DNA of 35,402 nt from an uncultured Verrucomicrobiota bacterium (GCA_903828255.1 CAIKLQ010000509.1:1-35402); one strand, 5' to 3'; positions 26,623 through 34,676 are shown, numbered from the stretch's first letter. Notes: generated from the sequence alone by a model not told the origin. Translations and numbers: made by a program.

Positions 26623-27327
26623 TCACGGCGCGAGCCGCTCAAGCTGCCACGAACCATCCGCCTGCCGGGCGTAACGGAAGCGATCGTGCAACCGGCTCGG
26701 GCGCCCCTGCCAGAACTCGATGCGCCCCGGCGCGAGCACGTAACCGCCCCAGTTCGGCGGCAACGGCACGTCCAGCGGAAAACGCGCCGCGATTTCCGCC
26801 CACCTCTTCTCCAACCCCGCGCGGCTCGCCACCACTTCACTTTGGTTCGAGGCCCACGCGCCCATCTGACTGCCGCGCGGACGGCTCTTGAAGTACGCCG
26901 CCGATTCCGCCGCCGCCAATTTCGTGACCGCGCCCGCCACGCAAACCTGCCGTTCCAACTCCGGCCAGTAAAACATCAGCGCCGCATTCGGATTGCCCGC
27001 GAGTTCGCGCCCCTTGCGACTGTCGTAGTTCGTGAAAAAAATGAAGCCCCGCGCATCCGCGCCCTTGAGCAGCACCGTGCGGGCGGACGGGCGACCGTCG
27101 CGATCCACCGTGGCGAGCGTCATCGCGTTCACCTCAGCGGGCGAGTGCCCGAGGATGGCCTGCCAGAGTTTGTAGAGCGCAATGCCGATCTTGCGCCCGC
27201 GGCTGCCGCCTTGGGCGGCGGCGGCGGCCGCGAACCAATCCTGAAATTGCGCCAGCGGATCGGGCCGCAACCCGTCGCGATTCAATTCCCCCGCCCGGTA
27301 GTCCCTTCTTAGGTCAGCAATAGCCAT
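26623..27327 (-). CDS. pdxH: Pyridoxamine 5'-phosphate oxidase
   Basis: An FMN enzyme that oxidises pyridoxine or pyridoxamine 5'-phosphate to pyridoxal phosphate, the last salvage step of vitamin B6. Characteristic segments are [40 protein letters not shown], the substrate loop [16 protein letters not shown] and the C-terminal [10 protein letters not shown]. It is 234 residues long, a little above the family, because about 23 extra residues ([20 protein letters not shown] onward) stand between the N-terminal helix and the FMN barrel. The ATG at 27327 gives the usual [11 protein letters not shown] start. It converges on gyrA with 48 bases between the stops. Confidence 0.96.
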   Translation of the reverse strand: MAIADLRRDYRAGELNRDGLRPDPLAQFQDWFAAAAAAQGGSRGRKIGIALYKLWQAILGHSPAEVNAMTLATVDRDGRPSARTVLLKGADARGFIFFTNYDSRKGRELAGNPNAALMFYWPELERQVCVAGAVTKLAAAESAAYFKSRPRGSQMGAWASNQSEVVASRAGLEKRWAEIAARFPLDVPLPPNWGGYVLAPGRIEFWQGRPSRLHDRFRYARQADGSWQLERLAP

Positions 27328-27425
27328 GCGCCGCTCACGCTACCAACCCTTGCGTCCGACTGCCACAACGAAGCGTGGGGCGGCGCCCCGCAACCACCTT
27401 GGAGACTCCCCGCCCCGCCCCGCGC

Positions 27426-27794
27426 CTACGGCGTGAGCTTCTTTTTCGGCGCCGGCTTCTTATATTCCGACTTCTTTTTCAGCCCGATCGCCTGCAACTG
27501 GTCCGAATCCGACCCATATTGCGCCATCACCTGTTTCTTGGCTTCCAGCACCTTGTTGTGGAACGTCCATTCGTTCGTGTTGGCGGTATCGCGCGCGGTG
27601 TCCAGTTCGCCCTGCTTCTGGACCTCCGTGTTTTGCGCGCTGGCCATCGTGGTGCTGGCGGCCTGCAAGTTCAGCAACGAATAAGCCGCATTGGCCGGCG
27701 CGTAAGCGGGCGCCAAGGTGGCGATGGCCGCCACGACGTCCTTATCCTCTTGAACCACGATGGGGTTGAGTCTCCGGGTTTGATCTTTTGCCAT
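27426..27794 (-). CDS. Small helical protein with lysine-rich tail, function unknown
   Basis: A 122-residue protein of unknown function. After a basic start (MAKDQTRRLNPIVV) the middle is alanine-rich and probably helical or coiled coil (about 17-95), with no cysteine and no membrane segment. It ends AQYGSDSDQLQAIGLKKKSEY followed by a proline/lysine tail. The GLKKKSEY-type ending recurs, as I remember, in uncharacterised proteins of related bacteria, but I cannot attach a role. The helical, charged nature suggests a nucleic-acid or filament contact; that is speculation. It is monocistronic as far as can be seen. Confidence 0.6.
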   Translation of the reverse strand: MAKDQTRRLNPIVVQEDKDVVAAIATLAPAYAPANAAYSLLNLQAASTTMASAQNTEVQKQGELDTARDTANTNEWTFHNKVLEAKKQVMAQYGSDSDQLQAIGLKKKSEYKKPAPKKKLTP

Positions 27795-28366
27795 AGTTAG
27801 TGTGAGTTAAACAGTTGCCGAATCCGGGCGATTTCAAGTTTCGCCCGGTGGTTTCGCGGAGAATCCTGGGTCATTCCAGCGATCCCCGAGAAACACTCCT
27901 GATTACTACCAAAACTCTTAAAACCCTGTCAATCCTAAGATTTCCGTGGCCTCCCGTCCCGTCCGCATCCAACGCACCTTTACTGCGCCATTAAATCTCA
28001 AAGCCGCACGCCAGCACACCAAAGGTGCGACGCCAAGCAGCTTTTGTGCTATGCGACACAGCTTAGGTGCGATGCAATGCGACGTAAGTGCGAAGAAATG
28101 CTGGAGAAGTGCGACACAATGCAGCTTAGGTGCTGTGCGACTCGGAAAAGCTGCGAGGCGGGGCGATTCAGGAATCGGGCTGGCGGATGAAACAACCCCG
28201 CAGCGCGCCCGCCCGCGCCGGACGGAGCGGAAAACCCTTGCCAGAAACTGGGGCGTCAAGTCTCATGACGGCATGGAAACTGAGGCCGTTGGGAAAGCCA
28301 GCGATGCACGCCTCCGTGCATCCACTGCGGCATAGTAACAATGTTCGGCGTATTAAGCTGTCACAC
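27795..28366. other. 572-base intergenic region with degenerate repeats
   Basis: No convincing gene. Frames on both strands are open for more than 100 codons but give repetitive, biased sequence (for example recurring APKL and CRIA words on the minus strand). The part at 28025-28155 is a degenerate repeat array. The remainder shows nothing recognisable. Confidence 0.5.
28025..28155. repeat. Degenerate repeat array of RTGCGAC and CAGCTTAGGTGC words
   Basis: The word RTGCGA recurs about six times (28025, 28051, 28067, 28077, 28088, 28109), and CAGCTT followed by TGC recurs three times. The two best copies, 28051-28083 and 28109-28141, share most positions over 33 bases. Spacing is irregular. 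Confidence 0.6.
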
Positions 28367-28603
28367 ATGAGCGAGACATTTTCCAGACCAGCACGCGAGA
28401 CGCACGGTTGTGATATGTGCCGGAAGATGTCGCAGCTTTATTTTGAGCCACCAGTGATGGAGGTCGGACACCTAGGCGGCGGTCATTTGCTCTTTCGTTG
28501 CTCTAGTTGCGGTGCATTATGGGAGGAGACGTTGCGATTCAATGCACCGATTTCAGAGACAGAGGCACGGCAGTTATGTCCATCAGCGTTTACCAGTGTC
28601 TGA
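28367..28603 (+). CDS. Small zinc-ribbon-like protein, function unknown
   Basis: A 78-residue protein. Two cysteine pairs, CDMC near residue 15 and CSSCG near 45, are separated by about 30 residues, the layout of a zinc ribbon. The middle (YFEPPVMEVGHLGGGHLLFR) suits the beta hairpins. I recognise no family. The ATG at 28367 is the first in-frame start that leaves the domain clean; a longer frame reaches into the repeat-rich region and is not protein-like. No Shine-Dalgarno is seen. It stands alone. Confidence 0.5.
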   Translation: MSETFSRPARETHGCDMCRKMSQLYFEPPVMEVGHLGGGHLLFRCSSCGALWEETLRFNAPISETEARQLCPSAFTSV

Positions 28604-28804
28604 TTGATACGCCTAACCCCCCAGAGGATTGGGAAGAATCGAGGCGCGCAGGATGCGCCGCTTGGTCCGTGGAGTTAATCGCGCCGAGCATCCTTTCCAT
28701 CCGTAGTTGAACCCGCCCCGTAATGGCCTACGATGCACGGGGCAGGCCCGTTGAGCCGCGGCTCTTCCGTGCGTTCTGCTGGTTGCGCCCCCCTCCCGAC
28801 CGCC

Positions 28805-29689
28805 TTACTTCAAGGGCGCGCTGCTGAGTTTGATCTGCAACGCGGCGCGCTCGCCGGGGGCGAGGGTGACGCGGTTGTCCGCGACGTTGCCGGATTCCAC
28901 GCAGACCGTGCGGAGGTATTCATCGTCGCCGAAGTCCGGCATGGCCTTGGCTTTGGCGATCCAGGGATTCCAGACGACCGTCGAGTCCGAGCCGGTTTTC
29001 TCCACGCGGATGCTGCGGCCCAGCGCGGGATCGCGAATCTCCACCGCGTGCCGGGTGTTGAGGTAGGCGCGGTCCACTTCGCCGGTGAAGCGGATGACGG
29101 CGTCGGTCTCGGTCCGGGGCGTGAACCCGGTGGGTTGATCGAGGTAATGCACGCCTTGCAAGCCGGCGACGCTCACGGCGTGGATGTCGCCGACGGTGAA
29201 GTAGGTGTGCAGGCAGTTCTCGAAGGTGAAGGGGTGGGTGGAGTTGTTCCGCACGATCAATTCGGCGGTGAGCGCGGCGTCCACGTGGACGAGGTATTCG
29301 ACGTTCACCTGGCCTTCGCCCAAGTCCGCGGACGGGGGCAGCGTGAGGCGCACGCTGACCGGGCCGTCGGCGGGGGCGTGGATTTCCTTCAAGGCCCAGG
29401 TGCGGGTGCGGGCGAAGCCGTGCTGGCCGGGTCGGTCGGCGGGTTTGCCAAACCACGGGAAGATGATGGGGATGCCGCCGCGGATGGGGGCGGTGCGCTC
29501 GAAGCGGCTGCATTGGCTGAGGAAGAGCAGCGGCGGTTCGTCGTGGCGCTTGAAGTGGGTGACGTGCGCGCCGTGCAGGGAAATCTCGGCGGTGCTCCAG
29601 CGCGTGGTGATCTCGAGCATGGGCAGGTCGCCGCGGCCTTCGAGGAAGGTGATACGGGGCGTGGGGGGCTGGGATTGGAGAGTGTTCAT
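28805..29689 (-). CDS. D-hexose-6-phosphate mutarotase-like aldose epimerase
   Basis: A 294-residue protein of the aldose-1-epimerase superfamily, YeaD-like branch, which interconverts the anomers of glucose 6-phosphate or related sugars in the cytoplasm. Signatures are GAHVTHFKRHDEPPLLFLSQ, then RGGIPIIFPWFGKPADRPGQ followed by HGFART with the conserved H90, then a second histidine in ENCLHTYFTVGD, and RAYLNTRHAVEI toward the end. The start is the ATG at 29689. The frame runs on to 29812, but its first 41 residues (PHPGPLPLGGGEGE and so on) are translated from a dispersed palindromic repeat. The gene stands alone and is followed 3' by non-coding sequence. Confidence 0.88.
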   Translation of the reverse strand: MNTLQSQPPTPRITFLEGRGDLPMLEITTRWSTAEISLHGAHVTHFKRHDEPPLLFLSQCSRFERTAPIRGGIPIIFPWFGKPADRPGQHGFARTRTWALKEIHAPADGPVSVRLTLPPSADLGEGQVNVEYLVHVDAALTAELIVRNNSTHPFTFENCLHTYFTVGDIHAVSVAGLQGVHYLDQPTGFTPRTETDAVIRFTGEVDRAYLNTRHAVEIRDPALGRSIRVEKTGSDSTVVWNPWIAKAKAMPDFGDDEYLRTVCVESGNVADNRVTLAPGERAALQIKLSSAPLK

Positions 29690-29768
29690 AACAGGGATGG
29701 ATTGCTGATGAAGTTTTGGGATAGCTGACAAAGTTGGGAACGAGTCTCCGTCGCTGCTGTGCGTCTCT

Positions 29769-29809
29769 CCCTCTCCCCCGCCGAGGGGGAGAGGGCCGGG
29801 GTGAGGGGG
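29769..29809. repeat. REP-like palindrome, copy 1
   Basis: A perfect 11-base stem, CCCTCTCCCCC with GGGGGAGAGGG, encloses GCCGA and is followed by CCGGGGTGAGGGG. This is the kind of short palindrome found many times in some bacterial genomes. Confidence 0.85.
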
Positions 29810-29856
29810 CAATTCGCGCGGCTATTTAGCAACTGAACATTACACGCCTCCACCAG

Positions 29857-29897
29857 ACCCCTCACCCTGACCCTCTCCCCTTCCGAAGGGGAGAGGG
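29857..29897. repeat. REP-like palindrome, copy 2 in opposite orientation
   Basis: CCCCTCACCCTGA leads into a palindrome of 13-base arms (CCCTCTCCCCTTC at 29871-29883 and GAAGGGGAGAGGG at 29885-29897). It is an inverted copy of the element at 29769, about 50 bases away. Such inverted pairs are the usual arrangement of REP doublets. Confidence 0.85.
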
Positions 29898-29997
29898 AAG
29901 GAGCCGCGGAAAAGGATCCCATCCCAGGAACCTGGCAGCAACCGCTCATGGTGCGATGGTTTCGATCCGTCTGATTGATGCCGGCGGTTCTGGTTTT

Positions 29998-30072
29998 CGC
30001 CAACGGATGAAATGTGCCAACGGATAGGGAATGAGCTTCTGAAAATCCGCTGGCACTTTTCATCCGTTGGCG
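29998..30072. repeat. Large hairpin with 28-base arms
   Basis: The arms at 29998-30025 and 30045-30072 are complementary at 26 of 28 positions around a 19-base loop. It starts 26 bases after the stop of the dGTPase-like gene. No T-run follows on either strand, so it is not a typical intrinsic terminator but may protect the 3' end of the ispH-dGTPase message. Confidence 0.85.
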
Positions 30073-30097
30073 CAATTGGGGAATCACGTTCATGGCG

Positions 30098-31249
30098 CTA
30101 AACATTGAGCCCAAAAAACCGCTGGTATTCCTGCATGACGTAGCGGTCGGTCATGCCGGCGAGGTAATCGCAGATGGCGCGATGCAGGCCGTCGGCGGGA
30201 ATGCGGCGGCGGGATTGCTCGCCGATCTCCTGCGGGTGGGCGACGTAGAATTTGAACAGCTCGGCGAGGATGCGCACGGCGCGGGTGTTGGCCTCGTCCA
30301 CTTGCGGGCTGAAGTAGAGGTGGCGGTAAAGGTATTTGCGGAGTTCGAGGTTTTGCGCGCGCCGGGCGGGGCTGTATTGCACGAGCGCGCGATGATGCAG
30401 CCGGACTGCGTCGGCGGATTGCACGCCAGCTTTCGTGATGAGGCGCTCGCTGGTTTCCACCACGTCGGTGACTTGCGCGTCGGTGATGGTGCGGATGGTG
30501 AAGTAGCGGCGACATTCATCCGCGAGTTCGCCGTGGGCGCGTTTCACGGAGCGCGCGGCTTGCGCCCACACGCGGACGTGGCGGGTGAGGTCTTTCTCGC
30601 AGAGCAAGCCGGCGTCGAGGCCGTCGTCGAGATCGTGGCTGTAATAGGTGATTTCGTCGGCGAGATTGGCGACCTGCGCTTCGAGCGAGGAATTCTTCGC
30701 GTGGAAATTCGCGCGCCGGCTCGGATGATTCGTGGGATCGAAGTGCTTCACCAAACCTTCGCGGACTTCCCAGGTGAGATTGAGGCCGGAGAACTCGGGA
30801 TATTTTTGCTCCAGTTCCTCGACGATGCGGAGGCTCTGGCGGTTGTGCTCGAAGCCGCCGTGGCCGCGCATCAACCGGCTGAGCACGGTTTCGCCGCGAT
30901 GCCCGAATGGCGAATGGCCGAGGTCGTGCGCGAGCGCGATGGCTTCGGTGAGGTCTTCGTTAAGCCGGAGCGCGCGGGCGATGCCGCGGGCAATGGCGGC
31001 AACTTCCATCGTGTGCGTGAGACGGGTGCGGAGGTGATCGCCGGTGCCGTTGAGGAAAACCTGCGTCTTGTATTCGAGCCGGCGGAAGGCGCGCGAATGG
31101 ATGACGCGATCGCGGTCGCGCTGATACTCGCTGCGCCAGGGCGGGGAGGGTTCGGCGTGTTTGCGCCCGCAGGTGTCGGCGCTGAATTGCGCGTAAGGGG
31201 CGAGCGTTTCGCGCTCGATTTGCTCCAAGTCCTGGCGCGTGCGCGGCAT
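30098..31249 (-). CDS. dGTP triphosphohydrolase-like protein (HD domain)
   Basis: A 383-residue protein of the dGTPase-like branch of the HD superfamily, which hydrolyses deoxynucleoside triphosphates to the nucleoside and triphosphate. The metal site is visible as RTRLTHTMEVAAIARGIARA with H79, then AIALAHDLGHSPFGHRGE with H108-D109, H112 and H117; a later aspartate lies in ADEITYYSHDLDDGLDAG. N-terminal SRAFRRLEYKTQVF is the family start. I chose the ATG at 31249 rather than a TTG six bases upstream. It lies 19 bases after the ispH stop and so forms a probable operon with it. Members like this often act on several dNTPs, so the substrate is not fixed. Confidence 0.92.
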   Translation of the reverse strand: MPRTRQDLEQIERETLAPYAQFSADTCGRKHAEPSPPWRSEYQRDRDRVIHSRAFRRLEYKTQVFLNGTGDHLRTRLTHTMEVAAIARGIARALRLNEDLTEAIALAHDLGHSPFGHRGETVLSRLMRGHGGFEHNRQSLRIVEELEQKYPEFSGLNLTWEVREGLVKHFDPTNHPSRRANFHAKNSSLEAQVANLADEITYYSHDLDDGLDAGLLCEKDLTRHVRVWAQAARSVKRAHGELADECRRYFTIRTITDAQVTDVVETSERLITKAGVQSADAVRLHHRALVQYSPARRAQNLELRKYLYRHLYFSPQVDEANTRAVRILAELFKFYVAHPQEIGEQSRRRIPADGLHRAICDYLAGMTDRYVMQEYQRFFGLNV

Positions 31250-31268
31250 AGGCAAGCGGGGTTAAGCG

Positions 31269-32495
31269 TCAATGCCCCAGCAGCGACTGCACGGCGATGC
31301 CGCGCAGATCGAACAGCCGGCGAATCGTGTCCTCGATCAAGTTGTTCGGGCAACTCGCGCCGGCGGTGATGCCAACGGTGATTTTGCCCGAAGGCAACCA
31401 GTCGCAGGTGCCCACTTCCTCGTGCTTGTGCTGGTCGTAATGCACGATGAGTTTGTCCGATTCCATTTTGGCGGCGTTCTTGATGAAGAAAGTGGGCAGC
31501 TTGGCTTCACCCATTTCCGCCAGATGCGAGGTGTTCGAGGAGTTGTAGCCGCCGATGACGATGAGGAGATTCAGCGGTTGCGTCAGGAGTTTTTGCAAAG
31601 CGTCCTGCCGGTCCTGGGTTGCGCCACAGATCGTGTCGAAGAAACGGAAATGCTGGTCAACCTCGGCTTCGCCATACTTCGTGGTCATCGTGGCCTTGAG
31701 CCGCCGTTGCACCTCCTCGGTCTCGCCGCGCAACATCGTGGTCTGGTTGGCGACGCCGACGGCTTGGAGGTGGAGGTCGGGGTCGAAGCCGGCGGAATAC
31801 GCGCCTTTGAACTTGTTGAGGAACTCCTGCTTGTCGCCGCCGTGCAGGATGTAATGGCAGACGTAATCGGTTTCCGCGAGCGTGAACACGACGAGATAAT
31901 GGCCGGTGCCATAGGCGGTGGCTTGGGACGTGGTGGCTTTGGTTTCTTCGTGCTTGGCCTTACCGTGGATGATGCTGGTCACGGCCTCCTTCGAGTACTG
32001 GCGCACGCGCTTCCAGACGCTCATCACGTCGCCGCAGGTGGTGTCCACGAGCACGCAGCCTTTTTCTTCGAGCTTGCGGCGCGTGGCGACTTCCGTGCCG
32101 AAGGCGGGAATGATGACCACGTCTTCGCGGTGAAGCTGGTTAATCTCGGCGTCGGTCGGTTTGTTGGAAATGGTTTTGATGCCGAGATTGCGGATCTGGT
32201 CGTTGACCTCGGGGTTGTGGATGATTTCGCCGAGCAGGAAGATGGGTTTGTCTGCCGGAAAGGATTTGCGGGCGGCGTAGGCCAGATCAATCGCGCGCTC
32301 GACGCCGTAACAAAAGCCGAACTCCTTGGCGAGTTTGACGGTCAGGTCGCCGGCAGAGAGCACGCCACCATTGGCCCGAATGCGCTCCACCAGTTCGCTG
32401 CGATAGTGCGAGAGCACCTGCGCCTGGACCGCTTCCATGATGTCCGGGCGGCGGAGGTTGATTTTTTGCGGCAGTGCGGGCGCTTGAATTGACAT
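31269..32495 (-). CDS. ispH: 4-hydroxy-3-methylbut-2-enyl diphosphate reductase
   Basis: The last enzyme of the MEP pathway of isoprenoid synthesis, an iron-sulfur reductase that makes isopentenyl and dimethylallyl diphosphate. The three cluster cysteines are in FGFCYGVERAIDLAY (C62), VDTTCGDVMSVWK and DTICGATQDRQDAL. Other conserved parts are GEIIHNPEVN, IPAFGT, and the C-terminal TVGITAGASCPNNLIEDTIR. At 408 residues it is the long form known from cyanobacteria, plants and relatives, with an N-terminal extension and an extra segment around HYLVVFTLAETDYVCHYILHG. The dGTPase-like gene follows. Confidence 0.96.
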   Translation of the reverse strand: MSIQAPALPQKINLRRPDIMEAVQAQVLSHYRSELVERIRANGGVLSAGDLTVKLAKEFGFCYGVERAIDLAYAARKSFPADKPIFLLGEIIHNPEVNDQIRNLGIKTISNKPTDAEINQLHREDVVIIPAFGTEVATRRKLEEKGCVLVDTTCGDVMSVWKRVRQYSKEAVTSIIHGKAKHEETKATTSQATAYGTGHYLVVFTLAETDYVCHYILHGGDKQEFLNKFKGAYSAGFDPDLHLQAVGVANQTTMLRGETEEVQRRLKATMTTKYGEAEVDQHFRFFDTICGATQDRQDALQKLLTQPLNLLIVIGGYNSSNTSHLAEMGEAKLPTFFIKNAAKMESDKLIVHYDQHKHEEVGTCDWLPSGKITVGITAGASCPNNLIEDTIRRLFDLRGIAVQSLLGH

Positions 32496-32533
32496 GACGG
32501 TGTTAGTTTAAGCCCGCGTGGAAGTGCGTCGAG

Positions 32534-32613
32534 AAAATACCCAAAGACCCAAAAGGCCCAACCGCGCTTGGTTCAATCACAGATTCATTTTGGTGTTTCG
32601 GTTTGGGTATTTT
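32534..32613. repeat. Inverted repeat between ispH and tRNA-Pro
   Basis: Perfect 12-base arms, AAAATACCCAAA (32534-32545) and TTTGGGTATTTT (32602-32613), enclose 56 bases; a second inner pair CCAAAA/TTTTGG extends the structure. The plus strand ends in a run of T, but no upstream plus-strand gene needs a terminator. It lies in the ispH upstream region. Confidence 0.7.
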
Positions 32614-32659
32614 TTCCTTTGCCGCGCGGAAAAATCCTGCGATGCTGTCCTCCCGTTGA

Positions 32660-32737
32660 CGGAGCGTAGCTCAGCCTGGCTAGAGCGCGTGGTTTGGGTC
32701 CACGAAGTCGCAGGTTCGAATCCTGTCGCTCCGACCA
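32660..32737 (+). tRNA. tRNA-Pro (anticodon UGG)
   Basis: A complete cloverleaf: acceptor CGGAGCG pairs with CGCTCCG, the D stem is GCTC/GAGC, and the anticodon stem CGTGG/CCACG encloses TTTGGGT with anticodon TGG. The T arm GCAGG-TTCGAAT-CCTGT has one G-T pair, the discriminator base is A, and CCA is encoded. It reads the proline codons CCN with preference for CCA/CCG. The gene is immediately followed by an integrase remnant. Confidence 0.96.
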
Positions 32738-32752
32738 ATTTTATTGAGGAAC

Positions 32753-33120
32753 ATGCAGATTGTTCACTTTCCCGCACAATTTCCGCACACCGGACGCTTC
32801 CGCGACTTGTCCGCCGTGATCTATGGGCGCAGTGAGGCGAGTTCGTTTTATCGGCTGGCCGTCCGCGTCACTGGAAAGCGGGTTGTGCAGTCTTTCCAGA
32901 CGTTCGCGGAAGCCAAGCGCGAAGCGGCGGGAGGCGACGCAGGGCAACGAGTCATCTGGCCTGTCAGCCAAAGAGGCGCAGGATGCCTTGACCATCCGGG
33001 AGGTCTTGGCCGCGTATCGTCAGGAAACTGGCCGGCGGCTGTTGGCCCTTGAAGCCGTTGCATCCTACATCGCGGCTGTGAAGCTGCTACCGTCTGGCGA
33101 CACCTTGACCGAGGTCAGCG
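32753..33120 (+). pseudogene. Broken tyrosine recombinase (integrase) N-terminal part
   Basis: Starting 15 bases after tRNA-Pro, one frame reads ASSFYRLAVRVTGKRVVQSF and then FAEAKREA. A second frame, reached by a shift near 32930-32940, continues ESSGLSAKEAQDALTIREVL and AAYRQETGRRLLALEAVASY. This order resembles the N-terminal SAM-like, DNA-binding part of integrases found in related bacteria, from memory. The catalytic domain with its R-H-R-Y residues is missing: the frame ends at 33143 just where an oppositely oriented transposase remnant begins. An integrase beside a tRNA gene is the usual mark of an integrated element, here decayed. The right boundary is approximate. Confidence 0.65.
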
Positions 33121-33354
33121 CCTCCATCACCGCCGCCCAATAGTCCCCGCTCAGGTCCATCACCACCGCCTCGAACTTCGCCTTGCTTTTGCGCAAACCT
33201 TGCCAAATGCGTGGCAAAGCCGCTTTGCCCCGGCCCCGGTTCACCCACACAATCCGCCCGCTGACTAGGTCCAGCACCACCGTGTAATACTTCTTGCCGC
33301 GCCTTCGGCAAGGTAAGCGCCAAGCTGTCCACGCGGACGTTCAGGGCCCTCCGG
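33096..33354 (-). pseudogene. ISL3-like transposase remnant
   Basis: On the minus strand a fragment reads KKYYTVVLDLVSGRIVWVNR, GRGKAALPRIWQGLRKSKAK and FEAVVMDLSGDYWAAVMEAL. This matches the central region of ISL3-family DDE transposases, where a VVLDL strand is followed by a VVMDLS-type aspartate. Just upstream a different frame gives RRALNVRVDSLALTLPKAR, which probably holds the first catalytic aspartate before a frameshift near 33300. Both ends are missing, and no terminal inverted repeats could be found. It abuts the end of the integrase remnant and probably inserted into it. Boundaries are approximate. Confidence 0.6.
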
Positions 33355-33524
33355 CTAGTGCCAGCAGGATCCCCATCAAGATGGTCGGACGTAAAATCAT
33401 TCAGGGTTGCGGCGTCGGGGTGCGCATGAGCACCGCATCTAGGCAAAGTGAAGCTTCGTTGGCCAAACCTCGTAGGAGTTATTGCCAACGACTACAGGGT
33501 TGTTAAGCTGCAGACCATCGCAAC
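33355..33524. other. Non-coding stretch after the transposase remnant
   Basis: No protein-like frame, terminal repeat or target-site duplication is seen. It leads to the start of the first SGNH hydrolase gene and must contain its promoter. Confidence 0.4.
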
Positions 33525-34676
33525 ATGAATCACCTTCCCGCCGCACCCCAATACCCGCAGTGCAAATTCCATCCGGGTATTTGCCCGCTCCTCGCGCTGA
33601 GTTTGTTGAGCCTCCTGTTCAACGCCGCCGCCCAAACCCCCAACCCCGAATCCAGGTTGCGCTGGCTTGACGCGAAAGAACTTCCCATCGAGGGCAAAGG
33701 TTGGACGGAGACGAAACAGTTTTACGACCGGTTGCCAGCAAAGGCTGAAGGCGTGGTGCGCGCCGGCGTGTGGAGTTTGAGCAAGGATTCCGCCGGCATC
33801 TGTGTCCGCTTCGTGACGGACGCCACCGAACTCTGGGCGCGCTGGACGGTGCGCAAAGAAAAACTCGCCATGTCGCACATGCCGGCCACCGGCGTCAGCG
33901 GCGTGGATTTGTATGTGCGGCACAAGGGCGGATGGCATTGGCTCGGCGCCACACGCCCGGAAACGTCGCTCACCACCGAGAACCGCCTGACGACCGGCAT
34001 GACGCCACAACCTCGCGAATGTGTGCTCTACCTCCCGCTGTACAACGGCGTTGAGAAAGTTGAAATCGGCATTCCGGCAAACGCGAAATGCGAGCCGGCC
34101 CCGCCACGGTCCAACAACCTCAAGCCGGTGGTGTTTTACGGCACGTCCATCGTGCAAGGCGGTTGCGCGTCGCGACCGGGCATGGCTTACCCCGCGATCC
34201 TCGGCCGGCGCCTCGACTGTCCCACGATCAACCTCGGCTTCTCCGGCAGCGCCATCTGTGAACCGGAAGTCGCGAGCTTACTGGCGGAGCTGTCCCCGGC
34301 GGTTTACGTGCTTGATCCGCTCCCGAACATGGATGCGGAAGGCGTCGCGAAGCGGATGCCGGAGTTCATTGCAAAACTCCGCGAGACCCATCCCAAAACG
34401 CCGATTGTGCTCGTCGAAAACACCGAAATGGGCGACGCCCCGGTGAACCCTTCGCGGCGCGGCGGGTACGCCAAGTCCAACGCCGCGTTGCGGGCAATCT
34501 TCGAGCAACGTGTCAAAGCGGGCGATCGGAAGCTGTTTTACATCCGGGGCGATGAATTGCTGGGCGACGACGGGCAAGGCACGGTGGATCGCGTTCACCC
34601 GACCGACCTGGGTTTCATGCGTATGGCCGACGTGATGGAGCCGGTGTTGAAACGAGCCTTGCGCGCGGCGAAGTGA
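33525..34676 (+). CDS. Exported SGNH/GDSL hydrolase with N-terminal beta domain
   Basis: A 383-residue exported esterase-like protein. The signal peptide (hydrophobic part CPLLALSLLSLLFNAAA) ends near residue 36. Residues about 45-190 form a beta-sandwich-like domain, seen before the catalytic domain in other members of this type. The SGNH domain follows: block I FYGTSIVQGGCASRPG with the nucleophile S208, block II INLGFSGSA with G241, block III DPLPNMD with N268, and block V DRVHPTDLG with D355 and H358. All four key residues are present, so it should be active, probably on ester or acetyl groups of polysaccharides. A second SGNH gene follows after 51 bases. Confidence 0.9.
   Translation: MNHLPAAPQYPQCKFHPGICPLLALSLLSLLFNAAAQTPNPESRLRWLDAKELPIEGKGWTETKQFYDRLPAKAEGVVRAGVWSLSKDSAGICVRFVTDATELWARWTVRKEKLAMSHMPATGVSGVDLYVRHKGGWHWLGATRPETSLTTENRLTTGMTPQPRECVLYLPLYNGVEKVEIGIPANAKCEPAPPRSNNLKPVVFYGTSIVQGGCASRPGMAYPAILGRRLDCPTINLGFSGSAICEPEVASLLAELSPAVYVLDPLPNMDAEGVAKRMPEFIAKLRETHPKTPIVLVENTEMGDAPVNPSRRGGYAKSNAALRAIFEQRVKAGDRKLFYIRGDELLGDDGQGTVDRVHPTDLGFMRMADVMEPVLKRALRAAK

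Larger units (their letters stand above)
29690..30097. other. Repeat-rich intergenic region upstream of the mutarotase gene
   Basis: 408 bases with no gene. They hold an inverted pair of CCCTCTCC-type palindromes (29769-29809 and 29857-29897) and a 28-base-arm inverted repeat (29998-30072). Confidence 0.7.

Noticed and set aside
27375-27392. GGGGCGGCGCCCC palindrome after the small lysine-tailed gene
   Set aside because: It has no T-run and is short enough to occur by chance in GC-rich DNA.
27918-28335. Frames of 113 and 129 codons in the repeat region
   Set aside because: Their sequence is explained by the degenerate repeats, and both strands are equally open.
28733-29728. 331-codon plus-strand frame
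   Set aside because: It is antisense to the mutarotase gene, glycine/valine-rich and without motifs.
30092-32492. Two plus-strand open frames of over 400 codons opposite the dGTPase-like gene and ispH
   Set aside because: Composition is biased (valine, glycine, alanine, glutamate) and no domain is visible, while the opposite strand encodes recognised enzymes.
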